From: Pleurotus ostreatus/Saccharomyces cerevisiae fusant
Taxonomy: Eukaryota; Opisthokonta
DNA length: 64,000 nucleotides
Direction: 5' to 3'
NCBI GenBank assembly: GCA_024196135.1
Contig: JAMQCK010000107.1
Coordinates: 1 to 64,000, forward strand
The stretch's first letter is position 1. Every line of letters begins with the position of its first letter. The position numbers were made by a program, and so were the translations under genes. Under the pieces are notes generated by a model that did no database searches, was not told where the DNA came from, and was given only the letters and a program-made list of their open reading frames with translations. Below are positions 55,594-64,000 of the stretch, piece after piece.

Positions 55594-56283
55594 ATGCAGC
55601 TCATCGCCCTCGTCACTCTTGCCACCGCTGTCGCGGCTGTCCCGCTGAGCTACTTCACGAGCCCGTCGGCGACTACCGCGTCGGTCCAGCCTACGAACGT
55701 CGCGCTGAACTACCCGACGGGGTCAGGCGTGTCCACACCGGGAGGCGACGTCAAGCTCGACCACCCCACGAGCCCGCCCTCGGCGTCTACGACCCTGGAG
55801 CGTCGGCTCAACTATCCTACGGGGACAGCGGCCACGCCTCCTGTGCGTCTGGACCATCCTACGTCGCCTCCAGCGGTGTCCACGCTTGGTGGCGGCGATG
55901 TCAAGCTCGACCATATGACTGGCACTGCTGCGGCGTCGACCGCGCTCGAGCGCCGCCTCGATCATTTCACGAGCCCGACCGCGGTCTCTACACCTCCCGC
56001 GCGTCTGAACCATCCGACGCCGCCCCCGGCGGTGTCCACGCCTGGTGAGGGCGACGTCAGGCTCAACTACCCGACGGGTTCAGCGGCGGCGACCCCTCCG
56101 GCGCGTCGTGAGCCGCTGAACTACTTCACGCGCCGCGAGCCGCTGGATCACTACACGCGTCGTGAGCCTCTGGATCACTATACGCGCCGTGAGCCTTTGG
56201 ACCACTACACGCGTCGCGAGCCGTTGGACCACTATACGCGCCGCGAGCCGCTCAACTACCCGACCGGTACCGGCGCTTACTGA
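55594..56283 (+). CDS. Secreted kexin-processed repeat precursor (KEP), candidate peptide or RiPP precursor
   Basis: Single exon, 229 aa. A signal peptide (MQLIALVTLATAVAAVP) is followed by about 15 variants of a short core, L-(N/D)-(Y/H)-x-T, for example LNYPTGS, LDHPTSP, LDHMTGT and LDHFTSP. Dibasic Arg-Arg sites punctuate the protein: two LERR sites in the middle, and from residue 171 a strict run of RR-separated heptapeptides, EPLNYFT, four EPLDHYT and a final EPLNYPTGTGAY. This is the design of fungal precursors cut by the Golgi protease kexin (Kex2) into many small peptides, as for mating pheromones, repellents and dikaritin RiPPs. No UstYa/DUF3328 oxidase or other tailoring enzyme for such a core is recognised nearby. 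The peptide's role is unknown. Confidence 0.85.
   Translation: MQLIALVTLATAVAAVPLSYFTSPSATTASVQPTNVALNYPTGSGVSTPGGDVKLDHPTSPPSASTTLERRLNYPTGTAATPPVRLDHPTSPPAVSTLGGGDVKLDHMTGTAAASTALERRLDHFTSPTAVSTPPARLNHPTPPPAVSTPGEGDVRLNYPTGSAAATPPARREPLNYFTRREPLDHYTRREPLDHYTRREPLDHYTRREPLDHYTRREPLNYPTGTGAY
56104..56280 (+). repeat. 27-bp in-frame tandem repeats encoding RR-EPL(D/N)(H/Y)xT
   Basis: Six successive units. The four that encode EPLDHYT-RR differ from one another at Pro, Leu, Asp, Tyr and Arg codons, always synonymously. Confidence 0.9.
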
Positions 56284-56512
56284 ACGCATCGCAGTCCGTG
56301 TCGTCGGTCATACCGATATCAGATAATGCGGACTGGTTTGCTCACAATCACGCCTCCTACATTACGATCCTATTTACTACTAAAAACAACGCTCATTAGA
56401 CACAATATTGCACTCACTTCACCCGCCAGCGTCTTTCCGATATCTCTACATAGACATCCGCATTGGAGCTTCATGACTGCAGAATAAATTCTGACTAACC
56501 TTCGCGAGCCCC

Positions 56513-57786
56513 TCAGCGAGTATTTCCTTCGTTTTCCTCCTCGGCCTCTGAGCCCGAGGACGACAGCTCGCTCAGGATGACCTTCCCATCCTCGTCGAAC
56601 ACAAATTCGTCGTCCATATTGTCGTCCTTCGCGGGCTCCTCCACAACGAACTGCGCATGCTCGGGCAGGAGTTTCTTGATGCGCTTCCGATCCTTGGAAG
56701 ATAGACATAGATCCACCACCCTGAGCGTGCTCAATTTGCACTTCGAGCGCGCGAGAAAGGCATCGAATTCCTGGTGCGGCCAGTGCCATTCGGGCCAGTC
56801 GTCCGTCCTCACCGCATCCATGCCGCTGACCAGCTCCCAGGACACTTTCAGCTTCGAGAGGCGCGGCGTCTCCAGTAAGCCAAAGATGTAAGCGAAGTCC
56901 GTTGGATCGTCGATGCAGAGGCGGAACGAGGTGAGCTGCGGGAAGGAGAGGGTGGAAGGATAGAAGACTTGTGTGTTGCTGTCCGCTGTATATAACGAGA
57001 CGTCGAGACGCTTCAGCGCGGGGCACTGCACGAGCGCGCGAAGCGCCGTGTCCCACTCGATCCAGCCGGTCACGAACTTTGTGAGCTGCGCGTAGGGAAG
57101 GTGTGTCGGGATGAAGTCGTCGACTACCTGCTTCCACGTACGCAGGCGCGGCATCTGGCTGAAGAACCTTGTCGAGCAGCCGGTCCGTGAACTTCCCATG
57201 ATCTTGACGGACTCTAGAGCAGGGTCCTGCATCGGCGGCGCGTTGGACTCGATCCATCTGAGAGCCGGGATCGAGACAGACAGAAGTCGAACACGATGGA
57301 GGTGATCGAGGATTTCGGTGAATGCAGAAAGACCTTCATTTCCAGACCCTCCGTTTGGTCTCGGGAGCAGACCCACGTCCCCGCCAGTGATGGTCAGAGC
57401 GAGGAGCTCGGGATTGGATAAGCGCAGGTAGAGCGAGAGGATCTTCCTGAACCTGCGCACAAAGCGCCTCGAAGCACCTGTCTGCGCATATGCACGCTCA
57501 ATGACGGTGAGATCGACGTTGATCTCGCCCGCCCAGAGTTTGGGATCTGCGCGTGCGATGTTCCTCCAGCGCCGGCAGACCTGATTGATGCAGAAGGCAG
57601 GGAAGTAAGACGCTGAATCTCCGTATGCGTATAGAGTGAAGGCGAGTTCGTTCCTTGCGCATGCGTACGCAAATATCTTGCAAAGCAATTCGTTCGGAAT
57701 GCGCGCGATAGGCGAGTTCTGAGTTATAAGATCAGGACGAGAATATGAAACCGTGTACAGCTTACAGTTGTGCGAATCTCATTCAT
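56513..57786 (-). CDS. F-box protein
   Basis: Exons 57786-57766 (MNEIRTT) and 57718-56513, giving 408 aa. The intron GTAAGC...AACTCAG joins in phase 0 into PIARIPNELLCKIFAYAC, an F-box helix, followed by FCINQVCRRWRNIARADPKLWAGEI. The rest consists of leucine-rich segments (LRLSNPELLALTITGGD, CPALKRLDVSLY and FPQLTSFRLCIDD). The C-terminus is strongly acidic (NMDDEFVFDEDGK and SEAEEENEG). It is likely a substrate receptor of an SCF ubiquitin ligase, substrate unknown. It lies head to head with the small secreted gene at 58255, across 468 bp that hold that gene's TATA box. Confidence 0.85.
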
Positions 57787-58187
57787 TCTTGTATCGAGCT
57801 ACAGACTTTCATTAGAGGGACCCCTGCGATGAGGGAGCGTGTACATACCAGGAGACGAGCTCATGAGTGTTTGGGAAAAGCAACAGGAGTGAGCGCGTCA
57901 CGATGTCCCACGCCATCGGGGACTGCCGAATTCCGATGGTCGATATTCTCCCTCTCCTCTTGCACGGCGCTTCCGACTCGGTACATAACGTACACAGCCT
58001 ATATACCCTGGGTAGTAGACAGAATAGGATGGTACAAGAAGGTAGCCCTGTAACCTATGCAGGGCCGCATGCTCGCGGCAATCCCTGCCCTCGAGCTTCA
58101 GCCGATTCATTGAGTCGCGCGCTTTCCCCTGTTCCGGGACAGTCAGCAGCCCGAAGGGTGGAAAGAAAGACGGAAAGAAAGACCGTG

Positions 58188-58195
58188 TATATAAG
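58188..58195 (+). promoter_or_regulatory. TATA box of the small secreted protein gene
   Basis: TATATAAG, 67 bp upstream of the ATG. Confidence 0.6.
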
Positions 58196-58254
58196 ACGCC
58201 AAAGGAGCGACTTCGCCAGATCACAGTCCCCAGCCCAAGCTCGCCTTTCAGAAA

Positions 58255-58539
58255 ATGAAGACGCCCAGCATCACCATCTGCCTAGCGGTACTTGCAGCGA
58301 CGGCGAACACTGCTGCCGCGGCTTGGAGCCACGCAGAAGCTACGGCTGTAGCGCAGGGGTCGAAGCTCCCTCCAATCTCGAGCGCGGTGCCGACGCCGCT
58401 GAGCACCAGCGCGACATCCACCAGTCCCCTGTGCTTGTCGACGGTGACGTGCGCGACTACAATCCCGGGCGTTACCTCGGATTGCTTCACGGAGGTGCCA
58501 TGCCCCACCAGTACGGCGGTCCAGAAGGGCTCTACTTGA
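58255..58539 (+). CDS. Small secreted cysteine-containing protein
   Basis: Single exon, 94 aa. The signal peptide is MKTPSITICLAVLAATANTAAAA. The mature part is Ser/Thr/Pro-rich with four cysteines in PLCLSTVTC and DCFTEVPCPTS, enough for two disulfides. A close TATA box supports a real promoter. After the stop at 58537-58539 another frame stays open to a GTGAGA donor-like site at 58570, so a different 3' splice cannot be excluded. No homologous family is recognised; an effector-like or wall protein is possible. Confidence 0.6.
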   Translation: MKTPSITICLAVLAATANTAAAAWSHAEATAVAQGSKLPPISSAVPTPLSTSATSTSPLCLSTVTCATTIPGVTSDCFTEVPCPTSTAVQKGST

Positions 58540-58889
58540 CGTGCAGTAGCGAAGCGCGCGATTCACAGGTGAGAGGAAGGCAGACTTCGCGGTTCATGTC
58601 TTTGCACTGACACTAATCACAGAGATGCATGCTGAACACTCAGCTGGGATTTACAATGGCCGAGTCCGTACGGCATCTTCTGTAGCCAGATGTATCGCCG
58701 CGCTTTCCGGACGCATTGATAGCGTACAGTATATGCGTGAATCTGGGATCAGTGTCAGTTTCGCATGACTCAATGACAATTGCTCGAACATACCTAGTAC
58801 TACGCCTACGCTTTACCACCATCGAGCCTCCTACATTTGAGACATCAGTATATCGGAATTGTTGACGGCTAGATGCGCACCGTGAGATA
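58540..58889. other. Convergent intergenic region
   Basis: About 350 bp with no supported gene. Confidence 0.45.
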
Positions 58890-60041
58890 TCAGTTCAGAG
58901 TGAAGTCTTCGATAAACGGATGATCCCATAGCTCGCCAATCGCGTCGTCCGGTAGCGCAAAACCGCTGATGAAGAGGGTGATATCACCGGAAGTGCGCCC
59001 CAGAAAATGATTGAAATCCTCGATCGTCCAGGCCCATCCAGAGGTATAGGCGGGCGCATGGAGCTCTAGCAACGAAAGAGACGGGGCACTGAGGCAACGA
59101 AAAAGATGTGTAAGGACGAAGGCTGACTCGGTCGTAAGGAGAACCATCCACAGGTTTGGAAGCGAGACGCTGGTCGGGAAACGAATGTCTCCGGGAAGGC
59201 AGTTTTGCACATCGGCTTCGAGGTCTTCCAGCGCCTCACAATTTGTGAGTATTTCCGCCAACGCACTGACAGGAACAAAACCCGTCTTGATCTGTGTGAG
59301 TTGCCGTAAAGGAAGCTTCGGCCAGTAGCTCCCGGCCTCCTGCCGCCAGGAACGTAGGGAGGGCGCAAAGGAGAAGAGCGCCCGGTCAATATCATCCGCC
59401 GTCGGGTCGAGGATGTGGCAGTTTTCCAAACGTCTCGGAAAGTCGTTGCTGAACAGATTCCGGCTGATGTACTCCAGAATGTTGGCGGAGACTGCGCAAT
59501 CCTGCCACCGCCAGATATTCTGCACCAAGTCGCTGAGAAGGAGACGAACATCGCTTAAGCGCTCATCCTGCAAACCGTGCGGGAAGGAGCCGCTCTGCGT
59601 GCGGCAGCCCCAGTATATTTCAAGGGAGAAAGACTGGTCGCCAGAGCGCGCAAGGTAAAGGGTGACGGTCGCGCAAAAGACGCGCACGTCGTCTACATGC
59701 CTCATTAGCTGGTCCATGTCGATGTAGATGAACACTACCCAGAGCCGGGTGTCGTCGAGCGCGATATCCCGCCACCTCTGGCAAACTTGCCCCAGCGTGC
59801 GCGCCGTGAGCATGTCGGCGCGCAATGGGTATGCGAGGATCGTGTCTGCGCAAGCGTAGAGGAAGATATCTTCCCAAAGCTCGGCGGGAACGCGGTAGAT
59901 TGGCGCGGAGAGCTCGGGCTGTGACTCCAAGGAGCTGCCCAGTTCGTCGCGTACTTCGAGGCGCGCAAGAGCGCAGTCGAGTGTTTCGAGAGCATCGGCT
60001 CGTGTGTCGCAGGCGTTAGAGGAGGCGTGTTTGCTGAGCAT
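58890..60041 (-). CDS. F-box protein (paralogue of the gene at 60810-62150)
   Basis: Single exon, 383 aa, from the ATG of MLSKHASSNACD; the frame is open further upstream but without an ATG. The F-box is APIYRVPAELWEDIFLYACAD followed by LGQVCQRWRDIALDDTRLWVVF; the first stretch is given here as YRVPAELWEDIFLYAC. Downstream leucine-rich segments lead to the shared end RTSGDITLFISGF and IGELWDHPFIEDF. The neighbour at 60810-62150 has RTSGSVSLYVSPYDD and IGELLENPCIVEV at the same place, so the two are tandem duplicates. Presumed SCF substrate receptor; target unknown. Confidence 0.85.
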   Translation of the reverse strand: MLSKHASSNACDTRADALETLDCALARLEVRDELGSSLESQPELSAPIYRVPAELWEDIFLYACADTILAYPLRADMLTARTLGQVCQRWRDIALDDTRLWVVFIYIDMDQLMRHVDDVRVFCATVTLYLARSGDQSFSLEIYWGCRTQSGSFPHGLQDERLSDVRLLLSDLVQNIWRWQDCAVSANILEYISRNLFSNDFPRRLENCHILDPTADDIDRALFSFAPSLRSWRQEAGSYWPKLPLRQLTQIKTGFVPVSALAEILTNCEALEDLEADVQNCLPGDIRFPTSVSLPNLWMVLLTTESAFVLTHLFRCLSAPSLSLLELHAPAYTSGWAWTIEDFNHFLGRTSGDITLFISGFALPDDAIGELWDHPFIEDFTLN

Positions 60042-60809
60042 AGTGAGAGTGATGCCCCTTTGGGAGGAAGGATACGTCGTCCGAGATGTGATCAAAACCC
60101 GGGAGAGGTAGGCGGTCAGATGTCAACACGACGCGATCGAACCCTAGTACGCGTTCTCGCTAGCAGGTTGGATTAGCCAAGACATTCAAGCTTTGGAAAA
60201 GTCAGGTGCGCACTTCGGAAAAGATACAGGAAAGGAGGTTGAGGCAGGAAGAGTATAACCCGGGCGATGGTAATGGTCCGCTTCGAAGGGGAACGATATG
60301 CTGCGACTTGGGCAAAAGCTAGAAGGCGTGTCCACCTTTCAGGTATTGTATGAATTCGCGCGAGTCGGAGACACGCCAGGTCTTAGCATGAACACGAAGA
60401 AAACCTCAGACGAGCGAGATGACCGTCGCGGACAGGGAAGGAAGGGGACCGAAGGCACGTGTGCTGCGCGTGGTTTGTCCGGAACCGTGACAGTCATGGT
60501 CAAGTCACATTCAAGACGTGTTCACTGCCTGCACGATCACACGCATGCATGTCGTTCGAGGGAGTTTACGAGTTGATCTTTCCTCGTAATGGTCTGAGGA
60601 GTACAGAGTACAAGCAGATGCGGGATTGTGCCTCTCGCGAGCGTTATGATCGGTGTACCTACACGTACTCTCCGTCAGTCTTGCCGCGATTACCGACAGC
60701 ATCTGAAATCAACGTCTGAGCTTCGCTACAAGCACCTCATATCTGGCCCTTCAGCAGCGTCAGTATACATCGCGCCTAGAAAGGAAGCCGCAGCTTACCA
60801 GTAGGATTC
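60042..60809. other. Spacer between tandem F-box genes
   Basis: About 770 bp; short plus-strand frames (60298-60576 and 60459-60719) have no recognisable feature. Confidence 0.45.
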
Positions 60810-62150
60810 TCAGGCGACCGCCCTCTCAATTGATCTACGCCCATCGACCTCGACGATGCATGGGTTCTCCAATAGTTCGCCAATTCTGTCGTCGTAGGGG
60901 CTGACATATAGTGACACGCTACCCGAGGTACGTCCTAAGAACGAATGCATGCTTGGAGCGAGAGCCTCCCCGTCCGACTTGGCTAAGTGCGGATGACCGT
61001 GCGGTCCCGGACTCAGCGTCAATCTCGACAAAACAGGCGCGCTGAGACTGCGCAGGATCCGATTGAGCCCAAGAGAGGTGGCACCGGCGAGAGAGAATGC
61101 CCGCAGGTGGAGGAGCGTGGCTTGCGCAGGGATATAACAGGTGTACTTTTCATAGTCGACTATGGAGACGTCAAGCACCTCGATTGCCTCGCAGGAACGA
61201 AGGATCTCTGCCATGAAGCGGTACCGGATGGATTCCGCTTTCAGGTGGGTGAGCTGCGAGAGCGGCAGAGCCATATCGAGCATCATAAAATCCTGCGTCC
61301 AGCGTGTAAGATGCGGGGCATCTGAGAAAAGATCGTAGAGTCTGTCGTCGTCGCGCATCTGGCCCAGTATGCAGCAGGATACCAGAAGTTCGGCCATGTC
61401 GGGCCATGGCTCGAGATTTCTGAGCATATGCATTAGGGCATTGCCCGCGATGGTGCACTCCCCCCACCTCCAGAAGTTTTCGTAGAGGACCATGAGGAGG
61501 AGATGTGCGTCCTTCGAGTGCCTCTCGAGGTTCCGCGGGGTGCGCTCTAAGGACTCCCACGTGACCTCGAGGGTGAGAGGGAAAGAGCGAGACTGCGCGA
61601 GGTAGAAAAACACAGCCAAACGGAAGTCGCGCACTTGGGGCCCCAGCGCGCCCGCTGCAACATCCGTGACCAGGTCCTCCACGTCGAACAGCAAGTGAAG
61701 TGCCCATAGCTGAGGATCGGATTGCGCCATGGTCCGCCACCTGCTGCAGACGCGACTAAGGGAGAGTGCGGTGAGCATTTCGCGCTCTAGGGGATATGAG
61801 AGGGTTGGCTGTGCGCAGGCGTATCGGAAGATGGTCTCCCAGAGCTCGGGCGGAACACGTCGGACCGGCGCCGCGAGCGCGCGCTGCTGCTCAGAGAATT
61901 CAGCGAGCCGGTCGCGGTATCCTTGCACCTTCTCGGTCAGCACTATAAGCCGATCGAGGACGCCATCGAGCTCCTCGATCTTCGACTCGACTGCACTCGC
62001 GGCCGCGTTGTGCGCGCGGCATGAGGACTCGGAGGGTATGTGACCGTCGCGGATAAATTGGAGCGCGTCCTCTTTGAGGAGATGGGATGGGTCGACAGAG
62101 ACAGAGTGGCCGCACTGAGTACAGAGAGCAATGCGATTCTCTCCTTCCAT
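60810..62150 (-). CDS. F-box protein with N-terminal coiled coil (paralogue of the gene at 58890-60041)
   Basis: Single exon, 446 aa, starting at MEGENRIALCTQCGHSV. The frame continues open 152 codons upstream, so a longer start is possible, but that part lacks protein-like character. A short Cys pair (CTQCG), a predicted coiled coil (VESKIEELDGVLDRLIVLTEK), then the F-box (RVPPELWETIFRYACAQ with SRVCSRWRTMAQSDPQLWALH) and leucine-rich segments. The C-terminal block RTSGSVSLYVSPYDD is shared with the paralogue. Presumed SCF receptor. Confidence 0.83.
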   Translation of the reverse strand: MEGENRIALCTQCGHSVSVDPSHLLKEDALQFIRDGHIPSESSCRAHNAAASAVESKIEELDGVLDRLIVLTEKVQGYRDRLAEFSEQQRALAAPVRRVPPELWETIFRYACAQPTLSYPLEREMLTALSLSRVCSRWRTMAQSDPQLWALHLLFDVEDLVTDVAAGALGPQVRDFRLAVFFYLAQSRSFPLTLEVTWESLERTPRNLERHSKDAHLLLMVLYENFWRWGECTIAGNALMHMLRNLEPWPDMAELLVSCCILGQMRDDDRLYDLFSDAPHLTRWTQDFMMLDMALPLSQLTHLKAESIRYRFMAEILRSCEAIEVLDVSIVDYEKYTCYIPAQATLLHLRAFSLAGATSLGLNRILRSLSAPVLSRLTLSPGPHGHPHLAKSDGEALAPSMHSFLGRTSGSVSLYVSPYDDRIGELLENPCIVEVDGRRSIERAVA

Positions 62151-62751
62151 AGCGATAGAATCTTCGCTCGCCCTATAGTTCGCATCAGCTGCGTGAGTCG
62201 TAGTTATCAAATCTCGGACGCACTGAACGCGAGTCGAGGTCAAAAGCCCCTGGTTGAGGACAGGTTCCAGGGGGTCGACCAAGATTTTGGCTATAACTTG
62301 CCAGTCTACGGCCAAGGTACGAGTCAACGAGGTGGAGGAAGACAAGAGGCAGTATTCGCACGTGTACCCGTTCGGCGGCCACGTGTGAATCACGAGCGAG
62401 ACCTTAAAACCGCTGCAAGAGTCAATTTCTGCGCGGAGCCCAGCGCATGAGGAAGCCTCGTACATCTGCATCCCAGTTGGCCGGCCTTGTCGAGATAATA
62501 TCCAGAGGCAAGTTGTGGATCCAGTGCCGATGTCCCCATGTCCAAAGCCATGCGCTGCTGCGTACTTTACCATGGCCAGACTCATTGACCTTGTCCGCGC
62601 CCTCAAATCGCTCCCACCATTCCCCCCACTTCAGGAGACGCCCTTCACTAGCCTATGCTATCGATCTTTCAACGGAACGGTGTCGGTCTAGGGACGAAAT
62701 AGTGTCAGTCTCCGTACAGAAAAAAATGTAAATGCGGATGGCACACAACTA
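62151..62751. other. Upstream of the F-box gene; no separate gene supported
   Basis: The F-box frame stays open upstream to about 62606, but no signal supports translation there. Confidence 0.4.
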
Positions 62752-62823
62752 TAGCAGCAACTTGTTTCGATCAAGTGACCTCGGGGTTATGAGCCCCGCG
62801 CGCTTCCACTGCGCCACGCTGCT
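62752..62823 (-). tRNA. tRNA-iMet: Initiator tRNA-Met (CAT), no intron
   Basis: It reads from AGCAGCG at 62823 to the discriminator A at 62752. The acceptor stem pairs AGCAGCG with TGCTGCT and starts with the A1-U72 pair of eukaryotic initiators. The D arm starts TGGCGCAGTGGAA. The anticodon arm is CGGGG-CTCATAA-CCCCG, with three G-C pairs. The T arm is ACTTG-ATCGAAA-CAAGT, with A at position 54 as in initiators. The T stem is AT-rich compared with usual fungal copies, but all pairs form. Confidence 0.93.
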
Positions 62824-63377
62824 GGAAATAAGGCCGGCATTGGACGTATATAACTCGTCTGGAGAATGGCCATAAAGCTGGCACGTGGCAAAGGTAGTGA
62901 CGTATTTACTGACTTCAGCTGGGCCCTTGTTGTCGTCGTAACAAGCGCGATTTCATTGGCCACGAAGTGCTCGGTAGCAATGCTGAACGTGTAGCCGAGC
63001 TCGCGCCACGTCCTTACCTGCGCCACGTCCTCACCTGCGCCTCTTTCTCACCTACGCCCTCTCAGTCATATCGAGCATGGAGATGATTAATGATTCGCCA
63101 AAAAGTACAAGACGGGTACAACAATGCACAAGGTCCATATTAAAACACGTAGCGACGAAGGTAAAACCCCGGAGCGATGCCCGCACAGGAAGAGCGATGC
63201 CCAACTACAAGAGCAGAGCGCGATGTGCCCGACCGGAAGAGCAGAGCGGTGTGCCCAACTGAGGGAACAGAGCGGTGTGCCCAACTGAGGGAACAGAGCG
63301 GTGTGCCCGACTGAAAGGAACAGAGCGATGTGCCCAGCTGCAGGAACAGAGCGATGCCCAGCACAAAGAACAAGAGA
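62824..63377. other. Spacer between tRNA and FKBP12 with a minisatellite
   Basis: It contains the tandem repeat at about 63185-63372 and short CACCTGCGCC repeats near 63010-63055. No gene is supported. Confidence 0.5.
63185..63372. repeat. Minisatellite of about 26-bp units, roughly seven copies
   Basis: The unit is close to GGAACAGAGCGGTGTGCCCA plus ACTGAG, with two nearly identical central copies (about 63248-63300) and degenerate copies to each side. It ends directly at the stop side of the FKBP12 gene, so it may be part of its 3' untranslated region. Confidence 0.8.
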
Positions 63378-63982
63378 CTACTGCACTGACAAGAGCTCGA
63401 CCTCGAAGGTGAGGGTCGCATTTGGCGGGATAACCGGGGGGAAGCCGCGCGAGCCGTACGCCTAAAGGGGAGGGGATCAGCAACGCATCGGTGGAGGGAT
63501 GTGGCGGCAGATGGACGCACGTAGTCCGGGGTGCAGATCAGGCGCGCGGTGGTGCCGACAGAGAGCTGCGGGACACCTGCGATGGGTGCAGATCAGCGCG
63601 TGAAGATAGCAGTAGGCAAAGGCGCGACGCACCCTCGTCCCAGCCCTTGATGACCCGCCCCACGCCGATGGCCGTCTCGAACGGCGTTCCCCTGCAATGC
63701 GATCCCGCGCGATCAGCCACAGCGCGCGCAGAACATACACGCCACGCACCGGTCCCGGCTCGAGTCGAACTTGGTCCCATCCTGCAGCGTACCGACATAG
63801 TGGATACTGACCGTCTCTGCGAACAGATCAGCACAGATCGCGCGGCGCGCGGGGGCGGCGGTGCTCACGGCCTTTCTGCGGGAACGTCTTGCCGTCGCCG
63901 TGCTTGATAACTTCGACCGTGACGCCCTGGGTGGCGGTGAGTATGCGCGACAGTCGGTGGCGCGCGGGGGGCCACGCACCAT
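63378..63982 (-). CDS. FPR1: FKBP12-type peptidyl-prolyl isomerase
   Basis: Exons 63982-63980 (ATG only), 63926-63869, 63816-63750, 63691-63633, 63576-63521, 63461-63378, giving 108 aa, the standard FKBP12 length. The cytosolic prolyl isomerase is the receptor for FK506 and rapamycin. The binding-pocket residues are all in place: HYVGTL, KFDSS, PFETAIG, GRVIKGWDEG, DYAYGSRGFPPVIPPN and LTFEVELL. The first exon is only the start codon followed by GTGCGT, then GVTVEVIKHGDG as in other FKBP12 proteins, which begin MGV. Six tiny exons in 605 bp. Confidence 0.95.
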
Positions 63983-64000
63983 TGTACTCAAGACGGATGG

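Overview
This window is nuclear DNA of a basidiomycete fungus, most likely an Agaricomycete. Nearly every gene is broken by many 45-70 nt GT-AG introns with short branch sites. The gene families also point there: a FunK1 fungal-type kinase, a seven-helix membrane protein family typical of Agaricomycetes, several F-box proteins, and small secreted repeat proteins. Exon joins were worked out by hand from splice signals, frame continuity and family similarity; every multi-exon model below closes in frame.

Left third (1-24 kb). A partial FunK1 kinase gene runs into an ING-type PHD finger. Two paralogous SAM-dependent methyltransferases (2670-5624 minus; 16715-19608 plus) flank a large intronless coiled-coil protein and an ammonium transporter. 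Next come two tandem paralogues with an unusual pair of C2H2-like fingers (20147-23623). Weak coding signals near 5.7-6.0 kb and 16.1-16.6 kb on the minus strand are only partly resolved.

Middle (24-44 kb). This part holds mostly conserved cell-biology genes: a seven-helix membrane protein, a DUF1772 protein, Lunapark (ER junctions), an acidic disordered protein with a SUMO-interaction motif, a secreted RNase of the T1 type, glycerol kinase, a secreted pentapeptide-repeat protein, and mitochondrial HSP10 divergent from the ribosome-biogenesis helicase DBP9.

Right third (44-64 kb). A 306-bp MITE-like element is followed by a secreted Ala/Ser-rich protein, SmB divergent from the histone chaperone NASP, an FAD monooxygenase, a two-module F-box protein, a kexin-processed repeat precursor, three more F-box genes, a small secreted protein, an initiator tRNA-Met and FKBP12.

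Most interesting points: the precursor at 55594-56283 carries four identical EPLDHYT peptides separated by Arg-Arg. Its four repeat units differ in DNA only at synonymous sites, so a peptide product is probably under selection. Its signal peptide is nearly the same as that of the otherwise unrelated secreted gene at 44849-45910. Also notable are the FunK1-PHD fusion, the tandem atypical zinc-finger family, the MITE, and three genes (HSP10, SmB, FKBP12) whose first coding exon is only the ATG.
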